From the NCBI RefSeq assembly GCF_900156575.1, contig NZ_FTNY01000001.1:248001-312000 (forward strand): a stretch of DNA of 64,000 bases. The letters run 5' to 3'. Below are positions 25,507 to 34,667 of this stretch, piece by piece. Each line of letters begins with the position of its first letter. The stretch's first letter is position 1. Made by a program: the position numbers and the translations under genes. The notes under the pieces are model-generated. The model ran no database searches and was not told the DNA's origin. It saw nothing but the letters and a program-made list of their open reading frames with translations. Origin of the DNA: Chryseobacterium shigense (lineage in GTDB: Bacteria; Bacteroidota; Bacteroidia; Flavobacteriales; Weeksellaceae).

Positions 25507-26994
25507 TCAATCAATCTTCACATACAAATTGTAATCTGTTCCTGATGGCTTAAGATGATAAATTTTTTCCAGAATGCGGTTGTCACTGCTGAGATTATCT
25601 TTTACTCTGAATTCTTTCAGAAGCTTGTAATGCGTTTGGTAATAGGAGGCATCGTTTCCTTCAAACAGATTTTTGTACGAAAGGAGGTATTTAGGTTGTC
25701 TGTTTTTTACGGTATTAATCCAATAATGAGTTTTATCTTTCTTTACTTCATTCTGTATCTGTTTATCTACCAGCCCAACTTCATCGATTGTTTTTAACCT
25801 CGAAAAGTAAGGGACATAACCTGCAGGTTCCAGCAAAATCCATTGATTTTTATCTTTTTCGTAATTATTTAAAAACAATCCGATTTTTCTGCGGTAGTTC
25901 CATTCTCCATGTCCTGTTGCAATGGCATGTACCGTTTGGAAAGCCAGCATTGGAACGATATAAAATACAACTAACAAGGACAGCCATAGATTTCTCCTCT
26001 CTTTTTGCTCCAGTACAAAAATAAGAACAGGAACGAAAAGCAGAAGCTGCGGAACCCAGTAATACCAGTCGAATAAGCTTTTTTGAGAGAGAAAAATAAT
26101 CTGCTTTACCCAGCCGAAAAGAAAGATCATCCATAGAAAGTAATTCCTTCTTTCTCTCTGTCTCACCAGATAAATAAAACACAGCAACTCGAAGATAAGT
26201 ATCATAATTGTTGCCGGATTAAAGTTTCCGGGAATTTTCAGCATTCCCCAGAAATTACCGAAGCTTACCAGAAAATAGTTGAGATTCTGCTCAAAAGTAA
26301 AGTTGTGCTCGTACAGAAGTTTCTTGGCAACAATGGTATTATTCACAAGCTCTCCAAAGTACAGCCAGTTGAAAGACAGAACAGATATCATACCCAGCAT
26401 TCCTCCGAAAACGTATTTCCATCTGATCTTTTTGTTCCAGAATACATCAACCAAAAATACAATTCCCAGAAAAATGACAGTGTCAATTCTTGTGAACATG
26501 ATCAGAACCGGCAGGAAAATGAGTGCCCATTTTTTGCCTTTGCTAAAGCCATAGTACAAAAGTGCCATTTCCAGGAAGAAAAGGATCCCGTACTCCATTC
26601 CTAAAATAGAGATCTTCACTGCTGGGGGCAGAATTCCTATCAGAAAGATAAAAATAGCTTTATGCCATGGATTTTTAAGCATCAGATTTGCTAAAAATAA
26701 TGTTCCAATGGTAAAAAGAATCGAGTTGAAAATCAATAATGGTTCAATAAAATATTCTTTGCCAAAGATCAGATTGAACAGATAGGATACGAAGACGTAA
26801 AGATGGGTTGTAGAAGCAGAAATTTTGGTTTCCCCGTTGAAGCCTATCACGCCGTAATCCAGCAAATTCTGAGCTACTCTCCAGGTAATGAATGCATCTT
26901 CCTGAATATAATGGGTCAATAAAAAGAGAAGTTTAAAAACTACCGTAAAAATTACAGCGTAGATCGGGAGTCTGTTATTTTTAGTTTCAGTCAT
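25507..26994 (-). CDS. Polytopic membrane protein, GT-C glycosyltransferase-like
   Basis: A 495-residue protein with about ten transmembrane helices and a soluble C-terminal part of about 100 residues. The first loop contains HYIQEDAFITWRVAQNLLDYGVIGFNGE: the D/E-D-A-F-I-x-x-R pattern is the acidic loop found in GT-C-fold glycosyltransferases using polyprenyl-phosphate sugars. It could add sugars to cell-surface glycans or proteins. The acceptor is unknown. It has its own promoter and lies downstream of the DUF2723 gene in the same direction, which is another GT-C-like protein. Confidence 0.6.
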   Translation of the reverse strand: MTETKNNRLPIYAVIFTVVFKLLFLLTHYIQEDAFITWRVAQNLLDYGVIGFNGETKISASTTHLYVFVSYLFNLIFGKEYFIEPLLIFNSILFTIGTLFLANLMLKNPWHKAIFIFLIGILPPAVKISILGMEYGILFFLEMALLYYGFSKGKKWALIFLPVLIMFTRIDTVIFLGIVFLVDVFWNKKIRWKYVFGGMLGMISVLSFNWLYFGELVNNTIVAKKLLYEHNFTFEQNLNYFLVSFGNFWGMLKIPGNFNPATIMILIFELLCFIYLVRQRERRNYFLWMIFLFGWVKQIIFLSQKSLFDWYYWVPQLLLFVPVLIFVLEQKERRNLWLSLLVVFYIVPMLAFQTVHAIATGHGEWNYRRKIGLFLNNYEKDKNQWILLEPAGYVPYFSRLKTIDEVGLVDKQIQNEVKKDKTHYWINTVKNRQPKYLLSYKNLFEGNDASYYQTHYKLLKEFRVKDNLSSDNRILEKIYHLKPSGTDYNLYVKID

Positions 26995-27012
26995 TATGTA
27001 TTTTTAATATCA

Positions 27013-27043
27013 CAAATATAATCTTAAAATTCATGAATCCCAA
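27013..27043 (-). promoter_or_regulatory. Promoter of the GT-C-like gene
   Basis: On the - strand TTG (27043-27041), a 20-bp spacer and TATATTTG (27020-27013) match the Bacteroidota consensus. The ATG is 18 bases farther down. Confidence 0.6.
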
Positions 27044-27050
27044 TACAAAA

Positions 27051-27078
27051 AAAAACGGAACCGAAGTTCCGTTTTTTT
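27051..27078 (-). terminator. Terminator of the DUF2723 gene
   Basis: AACGGAAC (27054-27061), loop CGAA, GTTCCGTT (27066-27073), with an A-run on one side and a T-run on the other. On the - strand it follows the DUF2723 stop and immediately precedes the promoter of the next gene. Confidence 0.85.
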
Positions 27079-27086
27079 GAGTGAGT

Positions 27087-30000
27087 TTATTGTGTTACTT
27101 TGATAATGGCTGTGGTGATCTGTTCTTCTTTTTCTTTTGAATAAGTAGAATCAAACGGTTCCATCACATCAAATAAGTATTGGTAGAAAGGAGTGATTTT
27201 CTGTACATTCTCAGATTCCTTCATCGCTTTCTCTTTACCCATCAGCTGAAGCTCTTTGATGAAAGTATTGAACTTCTTGTCAATCGGCTCCAAAGATTTC
27301 ACCAGATATTCATATGCTTTATCATCCTGCCCCAGTTTCTTATAAGCATCCGTAACTGCAGAAACCACAAGAGAATACTCCATCGGTTTTGTTCTCATCT
27401 GTCTTCTTGCAAAATTCTGATCTGCCGGAGCAAGACTCAGATAATAATCGTACTCTTCAAAGATTCCTTTTTTAAGGATTTCTGCCAGCTGAAGTCCTTT
27501 TTTCTCCTGTCCTGCAATAATATATCCTGTTACCATCGCACTTAATGAACGTGGATCATTAAACTTCTCAGCAGGAATTTCTTTTGAAGCAAGATCTAAT
27601 AATTCCACTGCTTTAGCTTTCTGTCCGCTTAATGCCAATGCAGAAGCTGCTCTGCTCGCCGACATTCTGTAGCTCATGATATTGGAAGTAGCCGTTTCGT
27701 CAAAGTGAGTATTTAAGTTTTTGAAATTACCCCATCTGAAGTTTTTCACGACATTATATAAAGAATTGGTGTCTACTCTTCCCATATCTCCGTCTGCGTT
27801 TGGAGGAGTATGGATAGGAACCAGTCTGTAGCTGAATCCGTCAAACTGAAGATATTCGTTCAGGTAGAAGATGTTTTCACTGTCGTAGATTCCTCCTGAT
27901 GAGAAGTTAATCGGACGCTTCCAGTCGAAATTGGCCAGCATATCAAGCATGATCAGGTTGTTTTTATAAAGCGTATTTCCTTTATAAGTAATCATAATCT
28001 GGTTAACAACATTAGGAAGATCTGCCTGGTTGATGATTCCTGCTTTTAAAGCATTTTCTTTATTTACCGGAAGAATGAATTTGTTTACCGGAAGGATGTT
28101 GTACTTCTCAAATTTTTCTTCTCCGAAGTACATTTTAAGAAGTTCGTCTTTTTCAGGAGATTTAAACTTAATAAAGTTAACAGCCTCTTTCAACGTCAGT
28201 GAATCCTGGGTAAGGTATTTTCTGAAAGCTCCGAATTGGGTATCAGGAACGCCCTGCTCTTTTAACATAGAAAAAACGCCTTCCCAGTCTTCCTTCTTCA
28301 TCATATAGATCTGGTCATTTACACCATCTCTGTAATCTTCATGCGTCAATTCGCTGGGAATTCCTGCTGCATTATAAGTCTTTCTCTTGATTTGGTCTAA
28401 GTTCCATGGTGTAGAAGCCAGTGTGAAATTAACCACTTTTACATCATCTCTGAACCTTTCAGTTTCCTGAATAGCCCATACAGGATACGTATCATTATCT
28501 CCGTAAACGAATAAAATATCGTTCTTCGGCAATGATTTTAAAACTGAATATGCGTAATCATAGGCTGTATATCTATTGCTTCTATCGTGAACATTGTAAT
28601 TCTGGAAGCCCATCATAAATGGTACACCTAATAAAACTACGCCTAAAGCGATATTCGCTCCATTAGACTTTACTTTAGACTGAACAAACCATAAGATAGC
28701 CCCAGCTCCCATACCGATCCAGATGGCAAATGCATAGAAGGATCCGACCATTGCATAATCTCTTTCTCTCGGTTCAAAAGGTTTCACTCCTGTGTAAAAG
28801 ATGATTCCGACACTTGTTAAAACAAATAATGAAAGTAATGCGTAGAATCTTCCGAAGTCTCTGTTTAACTGGAAGAAGAAACCAATCAATCCTAAAATTA
28901 AAGGTAAAAAGAAGAACTTCACGGTACTTTCATTCTGGAATTTAGCAGGCATTTTATCCTGATTTCCAAGTAAAGCATTGTCAATAAAAGAAATTCCGGA
29001 GATCCAGTTTCCTTTTGTATTTTCCATGTTTCCTTCAAGGTCGTTCTGTCTTCCTACGAAGTTCCACATCAGATATCTTACAAAATAATATCCGTTTTGA
29101 AAGGTAATGAAATAATCCATATTCTGCGCCAGTGAAGGCTTCTGAACATTGATCAGGTTATATGGCTTCACTTTCAGATAATCGGCTGCAGTGATCGATT
29201 TATCTTCATATTTTCCTCTCAACTCATCAAAGATCTGTTTGGCCTGAGGATTATCAGCTACATCTTCATTTGCATAGTTGAAAGTGAAATCCGGAGCTCC
29301 GTACATGGAAATGTAGTTCGCCATGACGTCTTTATCTTCATTAAACATTCTAGGCATCAAACTCACCTGAGACTTGCTGAATGTATAATTAAACCGGTCT
29401 CCTGTTTTTCTGTACGTTCCGGTTTTTTCATCTTTTTCGTAGATTTCACCCGTTTTTTTAGTCTTGAAACTTCCGTCTTCATTTTTCTCAATTCCATTTG
29501 CATCAAGGAAAGCGGTGTAGTTTTGACCGTAAATGGTAGGCCAGTCTCCGTACTGCTCTCTGTTGTAGTAATCCAGCATACCAATCGCGGTATCAGGATC
29601 ATTAAGGTTCATAGGAGGATTCGCATTCGCTCTGATAGGAATCACCATCCAACATGAGAAACCAATGATCATAAAAACGATGGATAGCGCAGCCGTCTGA
29701 TATATATTTTTCTTTGCTCTTCTCGCATATTTAATAATAAAGAAACATGCTGCAGTCATTAAAATAAATGCGACAATCGTTCCGGAGTGGAAAGGAAGTC
29801 CAAGTCCGTTCACAAAGAATATTTCCAGTCTTCCGAACATCGTCATGATCAGTGGGAATATAATTTTGAATACGATGATCAAAATTCCCAGCGTGATCGC
29901 GTTTGCCCAGATAAAATTTTTCCAGGTAAATTTGTAATTTCTGGCGTAATAGACCAGACAAACGGCTGGAACCGCCAACATCCCCATCATGTGTACTCCT

Positions 30001-30572
30001 ACAGAAAGTCCTAATACAAAGAAAATAAGGATGATCCATCTTTCGCTGTCTTTCGCCAGGTATTCGTTTTCCCATTTCGTGATCAGCCACACCAGCAGTG
30101 CGATAAACATGGAAGCCATAGAATACACTTCTCCTTCTACCGCAGAGAACCAAAAGGTATCCGAGAAAGTGAAACATAATGCTCCTACTGCTCCTGCAAA
30201 AAGAATAGAGATTTCCTGGTGCTTCGTTACTTCATCAAAATCCTTGTTTAAAAGTCTTCTTACAAAATGCGTAATCGTCCAGAATAAAAATAAAATCGTA
30301 AGCGCGCTGAACAAGGCAGACATCGCATTAATGACGATAGAATAGTTTTCTCCTTTTCCTAAAGCAAAAATAGCTGCCACGGCACCTATGATCTGAAACA
30401 AAGCCGCTCCGGGAGCGTGCGTTACTTCAAGTTTTACAGCTGAGGAAATGTACTCACCGCAGTCCCAGAAACTGAAATTGGGTTCTATGGTCGACAAGTA
30501 CGTGAAAAATGCAATGACAAAAATCACCCATCCTAAAACGGTGTTCCATTGCTTAAAAGTCCAATTTTTCAT
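27087..30572 (-). CDS. DUF2723 membrane protein (TMEM260-like)
   Basis: A 1161-residue protein. The N-terminal domain carries the DUF2723 signature: YLSTIEPNFSFWDCGEYISSAVKLEVTHAPGA (in parts: FWDCGEY, THAPGA, near residues 35-56), with an acidic loop after the first helix as in GT-C glycosyltransferases. About twelve transmembrane helices are seen, with an inserted loop at about 350-500, then a soluble C-terminal part (from about 690) with FVYGDNDTYPVWAIQE and helical repeats resembling TPRs near the end. Human TMEM260, of the same family, is a protein O-mannosyltransferase; Bacteroidota members may serve protein O-glycosylation, which is inference. Confidence 0.85.
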   Translation of the reverse strand: MKNWTFKQWNTVLGWVIFVIAFFTYLSTIEPNFSFWDCGEYISSAVKLEVTHAPGAALFQIIGAVAAIFALGKGENYSIVINAMSALFSALTILFLFWTITHFVRRLLNKDFDEVTKHQEISILFAGAVGALCFTFSDTFWFSAVEGEVYSMASMFIALLVWLITKWENEYLAKDSERWIILIFFVLGLSVGVHMMGMLAVPAVCLVYYARNYKFTWKNFIWANAITLGILIIVFKIIFPLIMTMFGRLEIFFVNGLGLPFHSGTIVAFILMTAACFFIIKYARRAKKNIYQTAALSIVFMIIGFSCWMVIPIRANANPPMNLNDPDTAIGMLDYYNREQYGDWPTIYGQNYTAFLDANGIEKNEDGSFKTKKTGEIYEKDEKTGTYRKTGDRFNYTFSKSQVSLMPRMFNEDKDVMANYISMYGAPDFTFNYANEDVADNPQAKQIFDELRGKYEDKSITAADYLKVKPYNLINVQKPSLAQNMDYFITFQNGYYFVRYLMWNFVGRQNDLEGNMENTKGNWISGISFIDNALLGNQDKMPAKFQNESTVKFFFLPLILGLIGFFFQLNRDFGRFYALLSLFVLTSVGIIFYTGVKPFEPRERDYAMVGSFYAFAIWIGMGAGAILWFVQSKVKSNGANIALGVVLLGVPFMMGFQNYNVHDRSNRYTAYDYAYSVLKSLPKNDILFVYGDNDTYPVWAIQETERFRDDVKVVNFTLASTPWNLDQIKRKTYNAAGIPSELTHEDYRDGVNDQIYMMKKEDWEGVFSMLKEQGVPDTQFGAFRKYLTQDSLTLKEAVNFIKFKSPEKDELLKMYFGEEKFEKYNILPVNKFILPVNKENALKAGIINQADLPNVVNQIMITYKGNTLYKNNLIMLDMLANFDWKRPINFSSGGIYDSENIFYLNEYLQFDGFSYRLVPIHTPPNADGDMGRVDTNSLYNVVKNFRWGNFKNLNTHFDETATSNIMSYRMSASRAASALALSGQKAKAVELLDLASKEIPAEKFNDPRSLSAMVTGYIIAGQEKKGLQLAEILKKGIFEEYDYYLSLAPADQNFARRQMRTKPMEYSLVVSAVTDAYKKLGQDDKAYEYLVKSLEPIDKKFNTFIKELQLMGKEKAMKESENVQKITPFYQYLFDVMEPFDSTYSKEKEEQITTAIIKVTQ

Positions 30573-30756
30573 AGTATTAAATCAATTACGCGAAAATAAG
30601 GCTTTTATAGCATTCTCTAGTGTTTTTAACAAAATTTAAAAATTTTGGCGTACTATTTGTGATGGTACTTCGCGGAAGATTGCAAATCAGAAAATAAATT
30701 TTGCGGAATCGCTCGCTTGAAATCAAACAAAAGTTTAGTAATTATTTATTTTTTTG

Positions 30757-30764
30757 TATTTTTG
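30757..30764 (+). promoter_or_regulatory. -7 element of the cysteine-synthase-like gene
   Basis: TATTTTTG fits TAnnTTTG and lies 30 bases before the ATG at 30795. A TTTA at 30734-30737 has the right spacing (19 bp) for a degenerate -33 element. Confidence 0.5.
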
Positions 30765-30794
30765 CGGTCAGATTTTTATTGAAAATAACAAATA

Positions 30795-31832
30795 ATGAGT
30801 AATGTTTACGATAATATTCTTGGCCTAATAGGACATACTCCTATGGTGAAGCTTAATACTGTTACGAAAGATATTCCTGCAACCGTTTATGCCAAGTTAG
30901 AATCATATAATCCTGGACATTCCACAAAAGATAGAATAGCACTTCATATTATAGAAAACGCTGAACAAAAAGGTTTATTAAAGGAAGATTCTGTAGTTGT
31001 AGAAACTACTTCCGGAAATACCGGTTTTTCTATTGCAATGGTATGTATTATTAAAGGATATAAATGTATTCTGGCGGTAAGCGATAAAACCAAGCCTGAG
31101 AAAATTGCTTATTTAAAAGCATTGGGGGCTGTGGTATACATTTGCCCTGCCAATGTTGCAGCAGACGATCCCAGATCATATTATGAAGTTGCTAAAAGAA
31201 TAGCTTCAGAGACGCCCAATTCAGTTTACATCAATCAATATTTTAATGAGTTGAATATTGATGCCCACTACAAGACTACCGGTCCTGAAATTTGGGAGCA
31301 GACAGAAGGTAAGGTAACGCACCTTTTTGCATGTACTGGAACAGGTGGAACATTGTCCGGTTCGGGTAAATTTTTAAAAGAAAAAAATCCCGGTATCAAA
31401 ATCATCGGTGTGGATGCTGACGGTTCTATCCTGAAAAGTTTCCACGAGACCGGAGAAATCCATAAAGAAGATGTACATCCTTATCAGATTGAGGGAATGG
31501 GGAAAAATTTAATTCCTGCAGCTCTTCTTTTTGACAAGGTAGATGAGTTTGTAAGGGTAAATGATGAGATGTCAGCCTACAGGACCCGTGAAATAGCCCT
31601 TAAAGAAGCGATCATGGGAGGATACACTACAGGAGCCGTAACCCAGGCACTGATTCAGTATTCCCAATCTCACGAATTGACAAAGGATGATATTATTGTC
31701 CTGATATTCCCTGACCACGGATCGAGATATATCACCAAGGTATACAGCGATAAATGGATGGCTGAACAAGGTTTTGTGAACAACTGCGTGCATAATTACG
31801 ATGAAGTTTTCAAAACGGAATTTATCAAATAG
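30795..31832 (+). CDS. Cysteine-synthase-fold PLP enzyme, candidate cysteate synthase
   Basis: A 345-residue fold-type II PLP enzyme. It shows the Schiff-base lysine K45 in GHSTKDRIAL, the TTSGNTG loop (71-77) that binds the substrate carboxylate, and the phosphate-binding loop CTGTGGTLSG. It lacks the CBS heme and regulatory domains. The plain reading is cysteine synthase or cystathionine beta-synthase. It stands 76 bp upstream of an alpha-oxoamine synthase in the same direction; in sulfonolipid-producing Bacteroidota, cysteate is made by an enzyme of this fold and then acylated by such a partner. Cysteate synthesis is therefore the favoured inference. Confidence 0.75.
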   Translation: MSNVYDNILGLIGHTPMVKLNTVTKDIPATVYAKLESYNPGHSTKDRIALHIIENAEQKGLLKEDSVVVETTSGNTGFSIAMVCIIKGYKCILAVSDKTKPEKIAYLKALGAVVYICPANVAADDPRSYYEVAKRIASETPNSVYINQYFNELNIDAHYKTTGPEIWEQTEGKVTHLFACTGTGGTLSGSGKFLKEKNPGIKIIGVDADGSILKSFHETGEIHKEDVHPYQIEGMGKNLIPAALLFDKVDEFVRVNDEMSAYRTREIALKEAIMGGYTTGAVTQALIQYSQSHELTKDDIIVLIFPDHGSRYITKVYSDKWMAEQGFVNNCVHNYDEVFKTEFIK

Positions 31833-31908
31833 AAATACATAAACCACGATACCAATAAAGTCTTTTGTGGTGACAGAAAAGACTTTTCACTTAAAATTAC
31901 AATACACA

Positions 31909-33171
31909 ATGTTAGATATTTTTGAACGTATTAAACAAAATCCAGGTCCATTAGGACAGTTTGCTGATTATGCTGAGGGGTATTTTGTTTTCCCGAAACT
32001 GGAAGGTCCAATTGGTCCAAGAATGAAATTTCAAGGTAAAGATGTAATTTTCTGGAGTGCAAACGATTATTTAGGACTTTGTAATCACCCGGAAGTTTTA
32101 GAAGCTGATGCCAAAGCAGCTGCAGAATTCGGAATGTTTTATCCGATGGGCGCAAGAGCGATGTCAGGAGAAACTCAGCAACATCAACAACTGGAAAAAG
32201 AATTGGCAGAATTTACTCAGAAAGAAGCTGCTTATTTATTGAATTTCGGTTATCAGGGAATGGTTTCAGCCATTGATGCATTGGTAACAAGACATGACGT
32301 AATTGTATATGATGCTGACTCTCATGCTTGTATCGTAGACGGAGTACGTCTTCATATGGGAAAAAGCTTTACTTTCAAACATAATGATATTGCAAGTTTA
32401 GAGAAGAACTTAGCAAGAGCTACCAAGGTAGCAGAAGAAAACGGAGGCGGAATTTTAGTCATTACTGAAGGGGTTTTCGGAATGAGAGGAATGCAGGGGA
32501 AACTGAAAGAAATCTGTGACCTGAAATCCAAATTCAATTTCAGACTTCTGGTGGACGATGCGCATGGTTTCGGAACTTTGGGTGAAACCGGAGCGGGAGC
32601 AGGTGAAGAACAAGGATGCCAGGATCAGATTGATGTTTATTTTTCTACTTTCGCCAAATCTATGGCAGGTTTCGGTGCTTTTCTTTCAGGAGATGAAACC
32701 ATTATCCGTTTCTTAAAATATAATCTTCGTTCTCAGATTTTCGCTAAGTCTTTAACTATGCCAATGGTTATCGGAGGTTTAAAAAGACTTGAGCTTTTGA
32801 GAACCCGTCCGGAAATTAAAGCGAAATTGTGGGAAAACGTTAAAAAACTTCAAGACGGCCTGAAAGAAAGAGGGTACAATCTTGGAAATACCAATACTTG
32901 TGTTACTCCTGTTTTCATAGAGGGAACTACTATTGAAGCAACTCTTTTAGCGAAAGATCTTAGAGAGAATTACGGAGTTTTCACTTCAGTAGTGGTATAT
33001 CCGGTAATTCCTAAAGGAATGATCTTATTGAGACTTATCCCAACAGCTTCTCATACAGATTCAGAAATTAATGAAACCCTGGCTGCTTTTGATGGCATCC
33101 GTGAGAAATTAACTTCAGGACATTACAGAGAAATGGAAAAACAGATGAATATCGAATACAAACAAATGTAA
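31909..33171 (+). CDS. Alpha-oxoamine synthase (SPT/cysteate acyltransferase-like)
   Basis: A 420-residue fold-type I PLP enzyme of the KBL/BioF/SPT family, which condenses an amino acid with an acyl thioester and releases CO2. Motifs are WSANDYLGLCNHPEV, the stacking histidine in DADSHACIVDGVR, the PLP aspartate in LLVDDAHGFGTLGETG and the Schiff-base lysine in TFAKSMAGFGAFLSG. The start is taken at the ATG at 31909; the frame upstream to 31867 is unlikely. Candidate reactions are serine + acyl-CoA (sphingoid base) or cysteate + acyl-CoA (capnine). The upstream cysteine-synthase-like gene favours capnine, the sulfonolipid base made by Chryseobacterium and Flavobacterium. Confidence 0.8.
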   Translation: MLDIFERIKQNPGPLGQFADYAEGYFVFPKLEGPIGPRMKFQGKDVIFWSANDYLGLCNHPEVLEADAKAAAEFGMFYPMGARAMSGETQQHQQLEKELAEFTQKEAAYLLNFGYQGMVSAIDALVTRHDVIVYDADSHACIVDGVRLHMGKSFTFKHNDIASLEKNLARATKVAEENGGGILVITEGVFGMRGMQGKLKEICDLKSKFNFRLLVDDAHGFGTLGETGAGAGEEQGCQDQIDVYFSTFAKSMAGFGAFLSGDETIIRFLKYNLRSQIFAKSLTMPMVIGGLKRLELLRTRPEIKAKLWENVKKLQDGLKERGYNLGNTNTCVTPVFIEGTTIEATLLAKDLRENYGVFTSVVVYPVIPKGMILLRLIPTASHTDSEINETLAAFDGIREKLTSGHYREMEKQMNIEYKQM

Positions 33172-33194
33172 TACGATATCATCATATAATAATA

Positions 33195-33226
33195 AAAAAA
33201 CCACTGATTCATTTCAGTGGTTTTTT
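33195..33226 (+). terminator. Terminator after the oxoamine synthase gene
   Basis: A-run plus CCACTGA (33201-33207), loop TTCATT, TCAGTGG (33214-33220) and six T. The A and T flanks extend the stem. Confidence 0.85.
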
Positions 33227-33241
33227 ATAAAATATATGTGA

Positions 33242-34144
33242 ATGAAATTAAAAGGTTATGCATTAGGCATTCTGTCATCGGTTTCATTTGGGCTGATCCC
33301 GATCTTCATCCTTCCGCTGAAGAAGGCGAGTTTTTCAATGGACATTACTTTATTCTATAGATTCTTGTTTTCAGCCTTAATGGTTGGCGGATACCTTTTA
33401 TATTCTAAAGAAAGTTTCAGAATCAATAAGAAAGAACTTTTGATTCTTTCTGTTTTAGGCGTGTGTTATGCCCTTTCTTCAGAATTTTTGTTTATAGGCT
33501 ATGATTTTCTTACGCCAGGTATTGCCTCTACCGTGTTGTTCATCTATCCGGTCATAGTCGCTTTGATTATGTTTTTCGTTTATAAAGAGAAACTTACCCA
33601 ACTATCTGTAGCTTCACTATTGCTGGCTTTTGCCGGAGTGATTGTTTTATGCTTAAAGGAAAATGGTTTGGAAATTAATTTTGCAGGTCTCGGAATTGTG
33701 ATGCTAAGCTCATTATTCTATGCACTCTATATGGTGATCGTGAATAAATCGAATTTGAAAGTTTCAGGATTCAAGCTGTCGTTCTACTCTATGCTTTTCA
33801 CTTCCGCATTTTTTATGATCAAAGCTTTTGGAGAAGATGAATCCTTTACTATTCCTTCTGTATCTGTGTTTCTAAATTTCATTATTTTCGCTTTTCTTAC
33901 CACCGTTATTTCCAGCTTGTGTTTAGTATATGCTATAAAATATATCGGATCCACTCCTACTGCTATTTTAGGAGCGTTGGAGCCTGTTGTTGCGGTGATG
34001 GTCAGTGTTTTTATGTTCCAGGAAAAATTTACGACCAATTTACTCATCGGTATTGTACTGATTCTGTTGGGAGTAATTCTCAATGTCCTTTCTGACAAAA
34101 GAAAATCCAGACGCGATAAACATAAAGATTTACGAAATGCCTGA
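33242..34144 (+). CDS. EamA-family (DMT) transporter
   Basis: A 300-residue protein with ten predicted transmembrane helices in two five-helix EamA repeats (residues about 5-135 and 150-285). The second repeat ends in the typical YIGSTPTAILGALEPVVAVMVSVFMFQE pattern (in parts: GSTPTAILGALEP, VFMFQEKF). DMT carriers export or import metabolites such as amino acids; the substrate is unknown. The C-terminus is basic (DKRKSRRDKHKD), so it is probably cytoplasmic. The TGA stop lies inside the following terminator stem. Confidence 0.85.
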   Translation: MKLKGYALGILSSVSFGLIPIFILPLKKASFSMDITLFYRFLFSALMVGGYLLYSKESFRINKKELLILSVLGVCYALSSEFLFIGYDFLTPGIASTVLFIYPVIVALIMFFVYKEKLTQLSVASLLLAFAGVIVLCLKENGLEINFAGLGIVMLSSLFYALYMVIVNKSNLKVSGFKLSFYSMLFTSAFFMIKAFGEDESFTIPSVSVFLNFIIFAFLTTVISSLCLVYAIKYIGSTPTAILGALEPVVAVMVSVFMFQEKFTTNLLIGIVLILLGVILNVLSDKRKSRRDKHKDLRNA

Positions 34145-34168
34145 CGCTTGGTCAGGCATTTTTTTATT
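34135..34168. terminator. Terminator overlapping the EamA stop codon
   Basis: AAATGCCTGAC (34135-34145), loop GCTTG, GTCAGGCATTT (34151-34161), then a T-run. The EamA stop TGA (34142-34144) is within the left arm. The adjacent gene on the - strand ends at 34164. Confidence 0.85.
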
Positions 34169-34667
34169 TTATTTTATTAAACATATACCGGGCGATCTTC
34201 CATTTACCGTCTTCCTTTTCCAGAACAAAAAGTTCACGGTTTTCTTCCGGCGTTGTTTTATTTTCTGCGCGGATCAACTGTGTTCCTTGAGACATGGTAC
34301 GGGCAACCGCATAGTTTTCATTGATGACGGTAATTTCATCAATTCTAAACTTTACGTTAAGCTGTAACATTTTGAAAACAAAATCGTAACCTCCCTTCAA
34401 TTGTTCCTGACCTTCAGCACTTGGCGCTCCCTGAGGCATGAATATCCCATTTTTGGTATACAAGGGTAATACTTGTTCGGTAGATGAAGCATTAAGGGCA
34501 TTTTCATAGGCATGAAGAGTTTGTTCTATATTCTTTTTTATATCGTTTTCCATTGTTGTTGTTTTTTCTGTTGATTGATTAATTGAAGAATTGCTATTTT
34601 CCTTTTTTTCGGTACAGGCTGATAATAGAAATATAACCTGAGCAACGATGAATATTTTTTTCATCAT
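34164..34667 (-). CDS. NTF2-like (DUF4440-type) lipoprotein
   Basis: A 167-residue protein with a lipoprotein signal (IFIVAQVIFLLSAC). It also has a Ser/Asn-rich linker and a SnoaL/NTF2-like domain (about 45-167: LHAYENALNASSTEQVLPLYTKNGIFMPQG, then FRIDEITVINENYAVARTMSQG, and VLEKEDGKWKIARYMFN). The domain usually binds a small ligand or acts without catalysis. The start overlaps the stop of the upstream reductase gene (TAATG), so the two are translationally coupled; a second ATG follows directly (34664). Confidence 0.8.
   Translation of the reverse strand: MMKKIFIVAQVIFLLSACTEKKENSNSSINQSTEKTTTMENDIKKNIEQTLHAYENALNASSTEQVLPLYTKNGIFMPQGAPSAEGQEQLKGGYDFVFKMLQLNVKFRIDEITVINENYAVARTMSQGTQLIRAENKTTPEENRELFVLEKEDGKWKIARYMFNKIK

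Noticed and set aside
29731..30177. 148-residue frame on - strand within DUF2723
   Set aside because: Alternate frame of a real gene, rich in Arg, Cys and His without family match.
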